Origin: Apteryx mantelli
Lineage: Eukaryota; Chordata; Aves; Apterygiformes; Apterygidae
Length of the DNA: 64,000 nucleotides
Reading direction: 5' to 3'
NCBI RefSeq assembly: GCF_036417845.1
Contig: NC_089981.1
Location: 25,192,001-25,256,000, forward strand
Shown: positions 1-37,244 of the stretch, piece after piece
Layout of the letters: each line of letters begins with the position of its first letter
Numbering within the stretch: position 1 is the stretch's first letter
Made by a program: the position numbers and the translations under genes
Notes under the pieces: generated by a model
Databases searched by the model: none
The model's input: the letters and a program-made list of their open reading frames with translations, nothing else
What the model was told of the DNA's origin: nothing

Positions 1-3000
1 ATGTTCTTAAGAGTTTCTCTTCTTCTAAGTGGACTAGCCCTGCGAATGACTTATTAAATAGGCATTGCTTTAGCAAATTTTTTACCAGTATTTCAGTTTC
101 CTGCATGGGGTTTTGTATTGGGGGGGGGAAACAAGCAGTGAATTGAAGAGTGACAACCAGGATCAAGTAGCATCCTGCTATTGAAGCCAATGGAACTGGG
201 CAATTTATAAAGGAATTTGACCTGGTCTCATATTATATAAATAAATCTACTACACACTAATATATTATCATAAAAACGCAAGACATTTCACTTAAAAAAA
301 AAAAAAAAAAAAAAAACCCCAACTCTTTTCTTACTTTTTCCTCCTTCCTCAGTGGAGACACCTGCAGGAAGTTACTGGATGGGAGAACTGTGCCCCTCTG
401 CTGAATTCTGCAGGAAAGTTAATAGCGCACTGGCAACAGGATTGCATGGCCCTCGATTTCTTAAGAAATAGGGCTTTAAAAAACAGAAAAATTAAAGCAT
501 ATTAAGTGCCATTTCTCAGATTAGAGTCTGCAGGCTTGGTATGTAACCAGCTTTCTGCCTTTTTTGAGCTATGTAGCAAAGGCGTGCGACAGCGGAAACG
601 GCAGCTCCTTTGGCAGAGGAGTTGAACCCGGCAGCTGCCAGCAAGCGCAGGAGCCCCGTGTCCACAGCTGGATGCCGAACCTCTGGCGGCTCCTCCGGGA
701 CGCAGCAATGAATGGATCCTGCTTCAGTTAGGGCCGTGCTTTTCGGCGCGGGACCGTGCCGCGTGGCAGCCTGGTGACCTGCATTTAGTGCCGCTGGCGT
801 GACGCTGACCCGTGGGGAGCTGTGTGCAACCCGCAAAGCCGGGGAGTGTGCCCGGCCGGGGCCCCGCGCCTTCTCCGTCCACGAGTGACGGCTCTGCACT
901 TCGCAGTTTTACTTTGTGAAGAGCAAAGCATTTATCCACTACTGTCCTCGCTGCTCTTCTCAGTGCAGCAAGTCCCCTCCACTTCTACTCCTCCCCACTA
1001 GCATTTCAGCGAGGTCCTGACCAGCAGCGTTTTGCGGTCAGACCAAGTCAGAGGCTTTTTGGTTTTGGTAAATAAAGAGCTTCCTATTCATTCAAGGAAA
1101 ATGGACTAGAAAAACACTTCAAAGGCGTCTATTGGACTCCACATGCTATCTAAATCACTTTTAAAATTTAAAAAATCAGCAACTTTTAAGTCACTTTGCA
1201 ATGTTGAAAATTTTACCCCAGTCTTGACCTACAGTGATTTACAGGAACTCACGGAAAGGAAAGGTCGCTCCACACCATCCAAAGCAGCTGTCAGATATGG
1301 TTTTGCTGGCCGTTTTTAGGAAGCCAGCCGCCAACCTCTAAGAGCAGGGTAGTGACTAGCGCGGAGTCCACGTGGAAGATTACATATTGCCTAAAATCAG
1401 CACCGGTCATCTGGATTTATGAAACATGGCAGCATTCTCCAAAGGGAAACCAAGATAACAAGTCTATAATCCCTCTGCAGTCTAGCCTGAAAATTATAGA
1501 TACAAAACAGCATGTCTACACCTCGCACACATGAGGAGGGTGCATTTTTGCCTTGCTCGCCGCTCTGCTGGCATGTCCCTTTCCTTACCCAAGACGTTCG
1601 TCTGCTCAAAAATGCTGGATTAAATTTCCTGTTCTGCGCTCTCTGCAAATAAGTGCCTTAGGGCTGGCAGGTGCTGCCGAACATGTGGCCCAAGCAGGCC
1701 ATATGGGCCCTTTATTAACACTGAAAAATGAATGCACCACTCGTCAGTCTGTAATTAAAACTGAAAAGCAATATTCCAGTTTTCACTCCCGTCATCGATC
1801 TGGCTATTTGTATCCCAAAGAAGAGATGCTGCCCGCGTAGCTCATCTGCCTTCTTGCTTTATTACTCCTAACCTGCATTCACAGCACACCAGGTCTGTGA
1901 ATAGATATTGGTAGTAAATATTTCATATTACGGCTCAATAATATGATGATATACATGCACAGCACCCTGCCTACCAGTCCCCTACTTGTGTACGTGTTAA
2001 TAGGATTGTGTTTATATACATATATGAAAATATAAGATCAAATTGAAACACCAGACCAACTAAGATAAAAATAAAATCACTGCAGTGAGTTTATGTGTCA
2101 GCATGAATTTCAAGTGTAAGTGCTTTAAAATACCACTGTAATTTGCAAGTCTGCACTCTAAACCAGCATACTGTGAAAGCGTACCAGAAAAGCCATTTTC
2201 AACTGTCAAAACAAACCAATGAGTTTCTACTTTTTCACTCACACCTTAACTCAAAAACAACAAAGTATGTTTCCAAAGAAATGCTTTTTAAAAAACCTTT
2301 GAAAATCCCCCATGGCCCTGGGGAAGGGGATGAGGAAAAGGGCTGTGGCTCTCAGCGTGGCTCAGAAGCATGGGGAGTCCCCACTCAGAAAGCATTGGGA
2401 ACCGTATATGGCTCTCCTCATCTTTAATTTAAGACTTTGCTTTCGCCCTGAGGACGTGATATTGTCCCTGTGCCATACTCAGAAAACACGGCTGCCCTGC
2501 AGCCTCCCCCTCTGCACCTAAAAAAGAGCAAGGAAATGTTAAGGAGAGGCACTTCGAACAATACAGAAATAAGAGGTTATTTCCCAGAGCTGCCAAAAAA
2601 ATCACAGCTTCTGACTCCGCACTGGCTTTAAGGGGCAGTGTGGGTGGTAAGAGCAAAACTTAAAATATTTAGTATTGCTTCTGCAGCAGCAGGTATGTTG
2701 TGCTCTCAGCTTTAGCTGTATCTTTAAATACTAGAGAGCGGCTGCAGCCTGAAAAGCTGCATTTCTTCGCTCTGTCCCAGTGCTGCAGGTCAACCAGCAG
2801 TGCCTCAGGCGGCAGCAGCCTGGGAGGCGCTTCCAGAGTCGCGCACCTGGAGAGCGGGTTGCAGTTAGTGTAGTTGCAATGCAGTGTCTTGCTGCTTTAA
2901 GCACCGCACACCTTTGGGGGTGCATTAAGAACATCGCCTGCCCTAGCTCTGCCCTATTTTTGTTCTTTTGCAGAGCAAAACTTGCAGAGCAACCCATAGC

Positions 3001-6000
3001 ATCCAACTTCACACAAGTCACCCTTAAAAAAAAAAAAAAAAAAAAGCAAAATTAAGCAGCAGTTTTCAGAAGACTCGAGCAAATATTAGCAAGCAGCTCT
3101 GATATTTTGGGGTTTCTGATAGCACAAGGATAAAGCTGAGGAAAACATTTTAAGATCAACATCTTGCAGCTATAGTCTGTCTTTGCATGGCAAAAAGCTT
3201 AAATCAATGCCTTGCAGCAAAGCACACTGTCAGAGGAGGAGACAAACGCAGCGTTTCCATCACTGCGACAGCTCCTTGAATGTTTAGCGACAATGAGCAA
3301 TTTGCCAAGTACATTTTCACATCACTGAGCCGCAAACGAGAAACAGTCCACAGCAGCCGCACGTTTAATTGCTTCAGCAATTATAGGCATACATATACGC
3401 ACGTATGGCTCTATCTCTATACTCACGGTGCAGCAGGGCATGGGTGCTACGCCGGTCTTGCCACAGTGCCCGTCTCGCCACGGTGCTGTGACAGCCGCAG
3501 GCAGCGCAATCAGCGTCTCATCTCGGGCGCGCGAGCGTTTCTGGCAAGGGGCCAGGCGGGACGAGATTCGTGGGCAATACCCCGCGTGACGTTGCCAGAG
3601 ACGCTCGCCCAGCCGCGGGCGCAGCTGGGAAGGAGGGGATGCGGCGGCTTCTTTCTACGCATATTCGATGTGGCTGCGGTGATAATTAATTGGGAGCAGG
3701 GCAGGGAGTTCAGCAATTTGCCTTCGCTCCCTCGCAGCCCTGTGTCCCACTTTACTTTTAAAGCGGTAAGGTGCAGCTACATCAAGGCACCCGGAGAAGA
3801 AAGGGGAAAAAAAAAAAGTCTAACTAAATCAGAGTGGGCCGACAGGGCATTTGGTTATCGTGGCTGTGCGTCCTGGAGGCTTTTCAGAGATTGTAACACG
3901 AGTGGCCGTGCAAATCAGTGAGGCGCCGCAGCCGTTCGGGGAAAAACTTCATGGAGAAAGCAGACCTCACTCACCTGCTCCGTCTGCTCATCCAGGTGTT
4001 TCCCTGACGCACTGCCCTTTGCCTGGCCACAGAGCATGCAATAATAATAGTGTTAATAATAATAATTTGACTATTAATTAGTAATAACTTGATAACAACA
4101 ACAGCAGCAATAATAATGCACTTACCCTCCCACTCCACAGACGGGGCAGCAGGCAAGTCCTGGCACACGGGAGGCCGGTGGCCCTGCAGGGCACGCGCAG
4201 CCTAAGCCTTCCCAGCAGTGGTTTAGGCATATTGTAGGGGGCCATATTGCATGTTTCTTTTAATATATCCTTGACCTCGGTGTTTAAAAAGAACCTACTG
4301 GTATTTTGAGGACAGGTATTTCATACCCAACCCTTTGCACCTACTTTGCACGCAAAGGACAACAGGCCAAAGGTGCTTTTGGTGGTTTTATCACTTCTAG
4401 CAAGGAACAATTAAATTGCACATGGAACTGTGGAGTTTTTTCTGCTCCAAATTGAAGCAGGCCCTGCTCGAGGGTAGCACTGTCCTGTTGCCTCCAGAAA
4501 CATGGATATATCACATGCACTCCTGGGCGAAGGACTGCAACATGCACCCAAAGAGTGTGCATCAGTCAGTCCTAGGGGAGGAAAACGCAGTCTGCAGGGA
4601 ATAACGGAGAAAATGACTTCCATGTGCATTGCTTACACCGTGAGGAGCAAGATATTCTCCCTTGGCACAGGCAGGAGCAACTCTGCAAGTCTAATATTGC
4701 AGCTTTTGGCCTTTAATGCTATTGACAGGAAAACTGAATTCTACAGACCTGCCAGATTTGGTTAAAAAAGGCAGAGGCTGTTTTCAGTCCCCCCTGTTTC
4801 ACCTCAGTTTGACACTGCAGTGGTGTGCCAATGCCTTCTGCTTGGCAGCCTCGTTACTATCCATAATCAAGGTAAATTATTTATATGTTTTAAGATGTTA
4901 TGTCGCAGCTTCAGATGCAGTTGGGAAGAAGGCATTTGGGGGACTGGGACCAGAAAAGGCTCATGAGGATCAGCACTGGCCTCTGGGTTCCCACGGGATC
5001 CTGAGCATTACCCCATCCATCTGTCCCACCCTAGGCAAATCCCTTAACTGCAACAGGGAGGAAACCTGTATAAATAAATGAAAAACTTTAGCAAACAGCT
5101 GTTCCTGCATAAACATCTTGTCACATCCCATTTTATGCTCGCTGAAACAAACTTTACCCGTGCTTCCTTCACCGTGCTTGGATTCATTTATCGTACATTA
5201 TTTATATTGCTCCAGCTCAGCGTTTAATCATTCACGAGTCCCTCCACTCTCGCTCTCTTTCTCCTTCCGCTCGCATGAGGATCAAACATCACCGTTCACC
5301 AACACGAGCCCTTCGCTGCTGCCAACATTGATGCATGAGGCCCTGGTGCAACCCCACACTGCTCCACCACCAGTCCTGGCTGTCGCCCACCTTGACCACA
5401 GCAGCCCTGTGCACCAGGGATGCGCCAGCATTTCTCTTCCACCCCAGTGATGCTTCTTTACCTCTGGTGGCCACCTCTGTGGCTCTGTTCGCATTTCAGT
5501 CTGGCCTGCAGGTACCTAGGAAAACACCCGAGAAGTAAAGACCTACCACAGCTTTGCTCAGTTTTGCTCCCAGATCCGGGAGCTTTGCATATGCCAGTCT
5601 CCCTTTTTCATTATTATTTAATCGAACTACAACAAGCCTTGCGCTTGTTCTTTTCTTTCCCATTAACTTTGTGATTGCCTCTCCATTCCCCGCTCGTTGT
5701 TTTCAGATTTGCTCTGCATGTTTCAGCGGGTGCCGTGGGCAGGATCCCTGTGTACGTCTCAAGCGTACTGTGGGTTTCTCCGCGTCTCTTCTCAGCAGCA
5801 GGTACATCGCCTGGCCCACGGGCATGGCTGTTCGATCACTGCTGTGTTCAGGCCATTGCTTTTCAGGGCACTCTTATGCATAACTGCTCACAGGCACGCA
5901 GTATGTACAGTGCAGTACACTTGCTGCGAGCCGGTACCTTAAAAGCTGTTTCTGATGGCCAGAGCTGCAGGACCTTCGCCTGGATGTGATCCCTGCTAAT

Positions 6001-9000
6001 ACTAAACCCAGGGACTATTCCCCTTGGCATGGGCATGTGTGCTTTAACTCACCGGCATGCGCTTGCCAGTATTGGGTCCACCCCGAAGGAGCCTTCGCTG
6101 GCAGGCAGCCCCATGGGGCGTGCTCACCACCATGCCAGTCCATCGGCACAGCCAGCTGGAGGAAGAGGCAGAAATTAATACCAGCTTCTGCAAATTAAGT
6201 ACCAGATACCGTTGCTTGCACTTTATTCCAGCTCCTGTTTCCAAACAGTCACACACTGTTTTCTGTGAAAAAGCTTTCACCTCCTTTTAATAATGGTGTC
6301 ATGCTGCAGATGTGGAAGAGGTGCAAACCACTCATCCCCACTGCTGTCCTGCCAGCCCCACTCCCTTGCGCACCCTGCACCGCAAGCAGCTTCACCAGCT
6401 CATGCAGCGGAAAAGGAAGGAGCTGAAAAAAAGACTTTCCTGCTAAACAGCAAAGGCCCTGAAAGCTGAAATTTTACCCGAGTAAAAGAAACTGGCAGCG
6501 CTGCTTGCTCTGAAGGTGCAGCAAGCGGCCCCAGCAGGCTGTGGTGCCAGTGGTGTTTTCACACTGATGCTGGCTCTGCCTCATGAAAGCACTTACAACA
6601 TATCGATCTCCTTGTGTAATAAATTGCTGCTATAGTCATGTTTCATCTAGAACCAATTGGCTGTATTGTGCCGAAAAACACTTCCAAGTGCTTCTCTTAA
6701 CATCTTTTAACACCAATGACTTTCAGAGAGGCTTAAGGCTCCATTTTGGAAATAACATTCATGCTTTCTCTAACAGACTTGTAAAGCTTCAGCCTGCCCA
6801 GCCATGCACAGTCGGAGCATAATGGAATAACCTGGCTAAAGGAAAACAAACAAACAAAAAAGCAAACATCCAATCTCTCTATGAACTGGAAAGTCGAGGA
6901 CCTGAATCCCCGCAATGGGTGGCTCAGTGCAGCACTCTTCAGGAAAAGGCATGCACTTTCCATGGCTGCTGAGAAAAAGATTGTAACTCAAATCTATAAT
7001 GAGAAAAGAGATTGCTGCTGCAAAAATGCATGTCTGAATATGCGTTGACCTATTTCAGTACCAAAAATCTATGTATGGGAGAGCTATCAATCCAGGTCTT
7101 CAGTTCCAGATAGCAGCTCAGGTTACCGTCTACAGAAAGTTTGAAGGGATATTACTAACTGACATCCACCTATATTTAGGTTCCCTCGTCTGTGACCCAC
7201 CATTTTCTAACTTCATGCTTAATTCTGTTAAAAAAAAAAAAAAAAAGAAGAGGCCGAAGAAGAGGCCGAAGAAAGGGCAAGGTACTTTGGCAGCTGATTA
7301 TTTCCCTGTTGGTGCAAACAGAAACTCTTTGGAAGAGCACCTGGCATGGGAGATGCACATGCCGGGCACTTGGGGAAATAAATCTTTGGATTTCTCAGTA
7401 TTTCAGTCTCCTGGAGTGCAAAACACATTTGAGGGAGAAAAATGGAGTATACTCTTAACTCCTGATTGAAACAAGCAGTGGTCATCCTTGCTTTAAATTA
7501 CTTATAAAAAAAGTCCAAATGGTGAAAAATAAAATGGAAAGAAATTCTGAAGAAAGCTTTTTTTCAGGCACTGTGGAACTGTTCAGATGTTTGCTTGGTG
7601 GCATTTTTTATAAAGGCACTGCTTTCTAAAATCCCCCAAAGTTGATTTTCAATCTACCAAGTTGTAACAACAACAGCCTTAACAGGAATAACATGACTAG
7701 TTGCTGGCAGCAAGCTGGAAAAATTCAAATATCTATGGCCTCACTGTGGTGAACACTGCAAACCCTATTTTGCAGACATTTCAGTCAAACCAGGTGGCTT
7801 GGACCCAGTCAGCACTGGAGCAGCTCCCCAGACCAGCGTGGGGACAAGGGCGCGGGGGGACGAGGGAGGTCACCAGAAGCTGGGAATCCCGTGAAAACGG
7901 GGCCCATCAGCAGCAAAAGCTTCCTCTGGAAAGAAAAACGGTATCAGGTGCCATCTGGAGGCTGGAGCCCGAAATGAACAGGCTGCATTTTCTTGAAATG
8001 ACCCTTTGGGTTGAGTCATACCTTAACGAGAGCTGGCAGTAGAACAGCCTTTCCCACAGAGCCCATTTTCCTTATGGGAGGACAAGCCCAACGCTGGAAA
8101 TGCCAAGTTTGAGACCTGCCAGATAAAAAAAAAGTCCAAAAATCTCTTACAGCTTCTTTAAAATTTCACGCATGTTTTCTTGACCGCCATACACATCCCA
8201 CTCACGCCTTCCTCCTCAGCCCCCAGCGCCCCAGCAACCCGGCTACTTTAGGGTATGTGCCAAAGCCCATCTTTTCTCTCGGGAGTTTTCTTGCAGGCTA
8301 TGGGGGAGATTTGTGAGACTGAGAGAAAATCCCTCCCTTCAAAAGCAAGTTTTGAGATGCTTTTACTGAATGGGGCACAGGCCCTAGCCTGAAATATAAA
8401 GGACTGCAAATTAACTGGGATAGAGAAATTTTCATTGACCTAAAAAAAAAAAAAAAAAGCAAATTTTGGCATCACCATATGAAAGTTTTTTACTAAGAAA
8501 TGCAGGAGATCGGTCACCACCAGCAGAGGCCTGCTGGACTACCCAATGCCTGACAGTGCTCAATCAGAAAAAGCATCCAAGAGCAGCAGTATTTCTCACT
8601 GCATCATGTCCAACAAGTAAAGAACCAGACAGAAATGGTACCTCTTCCTCTCTGACTTCCACCTCTCTGTCTCAAACGTAGAAAAACTAACTAACAACAG
8701 GACCAGATAGAGCACGCAATTTCCAGATATACTGGCTCTCTAGTCAAGCAGGCTCCTAACACTTAGTAAGACTGAACCAACTCTTGTCTGCAAGAAATGC
8801 CTGCAAGAGCAAGCAGAAGATTGCTGGTTTTCACTGAAATCAAGAGATGCAGAAATATTTCAAGGATCACAGCACTGAAGAACGTGAGCGGTATATTGCT
8901 GCTGCATGTGGCCATCATGCAGCATGGACCTGACCATGCTGTCGAGCTCAAGTTAGCGTGCAGGAACGAAAGGCATCTTCTGCCAGATGAAATGTTGTCA

Positions 9001-9569
9001 TCCAGTCAGGCCTGTTTAATAAATGCGAACAGAGTTTGTGAGAAGCACTAATACATTAATCTTATCATTTAGAAGACATCTGATAGCAGATACAAAACGG
9101 CACTAATTTCTGCAGTTATTCACCACCTTTTAAAATCTGTGCACAGCTAAAATAGCAGCAGTGGTATCAACACATAACTCTGGGTGGCTTTCACACACCA
9201 TGTGGTCTCCAAGGACAGCCAGAAGAGTTTGCTTCACTAAAGTTTAAGCATTTCAAACAACATACCTATGTAAATCGAGGAAAGCATCAAGGGATCTTGC
9301 TTCCCCAAAGTCTCCCTGCAGCAGATTGCACTCTGCTGCCAGGACACCTTGGCATCAGGTCCTGGACCTGCCACACAGTCCTCAGTGACACATTAATACC
9401 CTTGCAAGGAGCCCCAGTGACTGAAATGCAAACCCAAGTGCCACCTGAGAGGATGAGAGCCCCCTTCCCTTATCAACTCCAAAGCCCTTCTATAAGAAAT
9501 AGGTGTTTTTGAGAATTAATTTTACTCAAAAGGAACAAGAAAAAAAAAACCCTAAGAAAGGAAACAAGA
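1..9569. other. Intergenic DNA downstream of PTPRJ, no gene supported
   Basis: I see no exon, RNA gene or conserved coding motif on either strand. The longest open frame (3280-3921, plus, 213 codons) is Cys/Arg-rich, resembles no family I know and lies in a locally GC-rich patch (about 3400-3800). A second GC-rich patch covers about 600-880. The rest is AT-rich with A-runs near 295-315, 3027-3045, 7230-7246 and 8441-8457, and imperfect AAT triplets around 4036-4117. The DNA may hold regulatory elements, but nothing in the sequence alone shows this. Confidence 0.6.
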
Positions 9570-9593
9570 CAGCAAGCGCTCTAGGATGATGCT

Positions 9594-9600
9594 TTTTAAT
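9594..9600 (-). promoter_or_regulatory. Candidate polyadenylation signal (ATTAAA)
   Basis: TTTAAT on the plus strand reads ATTAAA on the minus strand. It lies about 3.05 kb past the stop codon at the end of an AU-rich stretch. It is a weak guess because the hexamer is common in AT-rich DNA. Confidence 0.3.
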
Positions 9601-10809
9601 TGTTATTTTTATATCTTTAAAAACAAATCAAACCATTAAAAATATTATAGACATGTGCTGAAATTTCCTGTACAACAAATAAGAAAACAATAAAATTTGT
9701 ACATCATTTCAAGATATTCAACTAGCAGTCACTTATTTGAAACACATCAACTTTTCCCTTCTTAAGCAGGCCCCAAATGGGAAAAAGAGTAAAAGAGAAA
9801 CGCAGGAGATCTAATTGGAGCACAACAGAGTTTTGAGCTTGGAAAACGGATAACTTCAGGTAAGTGGCAGCAAGGGAAAACACTGACCAAAGAGAGAGAC
9901 AGATCTCAGCAATCACAACATGGAGAAGAGCAGAAGTCAGGTGAGAAACGCCTGCAGGGATTCATGTCACCTTGGCCAAAAGGAATCCAGGAGACAACAA
10001 AGTGTTCCCTGTCGGATATCCAGGATATCCCTGTGGGAAGGACGCTACCAGGCCTGTTCTAGTTACTTACACTGATGCTACCACCAATTTTATGTTTACA
10101 ACATTTTAAGCTTTTTCCACCTGTTCCTAGCATTAGCAGGCTGTTTAGTTCAAACTTCAGTCTCTTTCCTCAACGATTCAGTTTTGGGAAATGGTAGAAG
10201 TGTCCAAATGGATGCACCTGCATTAAAAATGGATACTCATTGGGTGGTGAGGACAAGCAAGACTTGGGCGCAGTCTCTTTCCAGCATGAAAGTTATGGCA
10301 CAGATGTTGGTTTTCTGCAACAGTACCTGCATGGTGGCTAGGCAGAAACCCCACGCCAGCTGGTTTTCTGATGTTCTGCTCCAATATATTGCAGAGGCAC
10401 AACCTAGAGTAGAAGATGCATCTCCCGCTCTTCTGCGGCAAATAAAACAAGGGCCTTTCGAAGCAAGGGAGCATTCACTACCCTAAGGCAGCCAATTCCT
10501 GGGAGACCAGGAATAACGAATACTGGCTCTGTGCTCTGCACAGAAGTGTAGTACTTTGAAGATTAAAAAAAGAAATGTAAGATGACTGTAAGGGGTGAGC
10601 TTTTGTCCCTTCAAAGTCCTTTGGAACAGTTTTGTTTGGTCCGAGTGGTTTGTCTTTGTCATCTGACAGCAGCTCAGAAAGGATGCAGGGAGAAAGATCC
10701 ACCACATGGACTGCGATCACGGAGAGCCTTGGGTGGGGTCATTAATCTCTTGTGTTTAAGTATTGCAGAGAAAGAAAAAATATTCAGGAACCCACAAGTG
10801 GCTGCTACC

Positions 10810-10831
10810 AAAAAAAAAAAAAAAAAAAAAA
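10810..10831. repeat. Poly-A tract
   Basis: A run of about 22 A on the plus strand inside the presumed 3' UTR, so a U-run in the message. Confidence 0.9.
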
Positions 10832-12651
10832 TTAAAAAGCTGAAGAGCATTGTGGTTTGTCCTCCAGTTTTGCTCACGCGGCACACCACAATTTCACACC
10901 AGGTTGGAAGAAATTCCTCTGGTTATCCATAAAATTACAGCTGTGCACCAGGAATTCCTAGATAGTCTTCAGCTCACAGTGGATTCTAGAAGGTCACCAG
11001 CTCCCACTGTAATGCCACACATATTCCTAGTATTTGTAGCTATTTCTGATAGCTCTGCTAAAACAACAACAACAAAAAAATTCCAAAAAAGAAAAAAAAA
11101 AGCAGCAGAATTCCAGGGACTCTGGTAATTAAACCTTCATAAGATTTTCACCGTTTTACAGCTATTCTATAGCATTATTCATAAACTTCATATTCTTCTA
11201 CAATTGCAACCAGTGCAATGATCCGAAGACCAAAAAACAACTCCCCTTCTATCCCCCCCACCAAGCTACTTCATAAGTCCTTCATTGGTAATGCCTTCAT
11301 GAATCTAGCGGTTATGTACCAGCAAAATAAATCCAAATTAATCCTCAACTTGTAAAATTAGCATTTAGGGGTTTTTTTACTTGTTTGTTCTGTCTGAAAA
11401 AGGACCAGTTAAAATAACAGCAGCAGTACATTGCAAACAATTATAAAACAATTACATTAGATCAATGAGATGCAGTCAGGTAAGATGTATCTCAGCTTTG
11501 AATGGCTAAAACAACCAAGAAATTGGTATTTACAGCAGAACTTTGTGCAATTTGTTTTGGTAGAAAGAGTAAAGCCAGTCAATCTGTTTGGGAGTGCTTG
11601 GACACGTGGAACCTCAGTTCAACATTTTCACAGATTTATACATTTGACGAAAAACAACAATAATGATAAAAAGACACCAACCTGAGTAAAACTCTATTAG
11701 AATAGAGTAATCATTATTCAGTAAATCATATATTGCACCTTTAAATAAATCATTATAAACTGTGTAAAAACAGGAGTATCAGCCAGGAACAGGGAGGAGC
11801 TATTCCATCCTTCATACACACACACCCCTGCACACACATACACAGACTCATTTGCTCATCTGCTTCCTACTATTAAAGCTCGGAGTGACGCACCACACTC
11901 CTTTTCCTCTCTCAGAGGCACCAAAACATTAAGGCAGGGGATATTTGTGGTGAAAAGCAAAAACAAAGCTCACCTCCAAACTTCTGGATAGTCCTGCCAA
12001 CAGTGCAACTACAGTTATAAGTTTGACATAAGCCTTATTTAAAAATCTGTGTTCTCATTAAGAGTTTCAGTACAAAAATAGATTCTCTGCTGGTTTTTTT
12101 CTAGAGTAGCAACTAGAAAAGGCACAATTTCCAAGTATAAATGTCCATTTGGAGGAGGTGTTTGTACTCCTTTTTTTAAATAAAAAGGAACACTCAGAAA
12201 AAATCAGAGGCACATATCTATTAGCTAAGTAACCAGATACAGTAGATAAAATATGTTCCTGCAACTTATAATTAAATATATTAAAACAGCCCACAAGCTT
12301 GGTGTCTGTAAATGATATCATATAAAATTGTAATAAAAAGCTTGTGTTATTATTTTAATATTTAAATTCTAGTTCACCATCTGTACTGCAAATGCTATTT
12401 CGCCTATCAGTACTGTTAAAATCCCAAGAAAAAGCAGAATTCCTCTGTTAACTTTAAATAGTTTCCTTCTATATTGACCTGTGGCTCCTGCCAGCATTGT
12501 TTTTTTTCCCTCCTGTAGATCACGTCTTCAAATCAGTTGTACAGAACTGGAGAAAACCAGACATGAGACACAATCCTGGAAAACAAGAGTGGAACAGTTC
12601 CCTTTCCTACACGCAGACAACACCTCCTGGAGATACTGTCGTCCTTCCAGG

Positions 12652-37244
<24,593 letters not shown>

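Larger units (their letters stand above)
9570..12651 (-). other. PTPRJ: Probable PTPRJ 3' UTR
   Basis: The stretch follows the TAG stop at 12652-12654 and holds no ORF of note on either strand. On the minus strand it ends in a T- and A-rich run around 9600-9700 with an ATTAAA hexamer near 9594-9600, a common variant polyadenylation signal. An earlier ATTAAA lies near 12350, so a short 3' UTR is also possible. I saw no AATAAA on the minus strand in this stretch. The end point is inferred from composition and hexamers only. A poly-A run on the plus strand at 10810-10831 would appear as a U-run in the message. Confidence 0.45.

Noticed and set aside
3280..3921. 213-codon plus-strand ORF in a GC-rich patch
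   Set aside because: No signal peptide, domain or repeat pattern. Its Cys/Arg composition is typical of a chance frame in GC-rich DNA.
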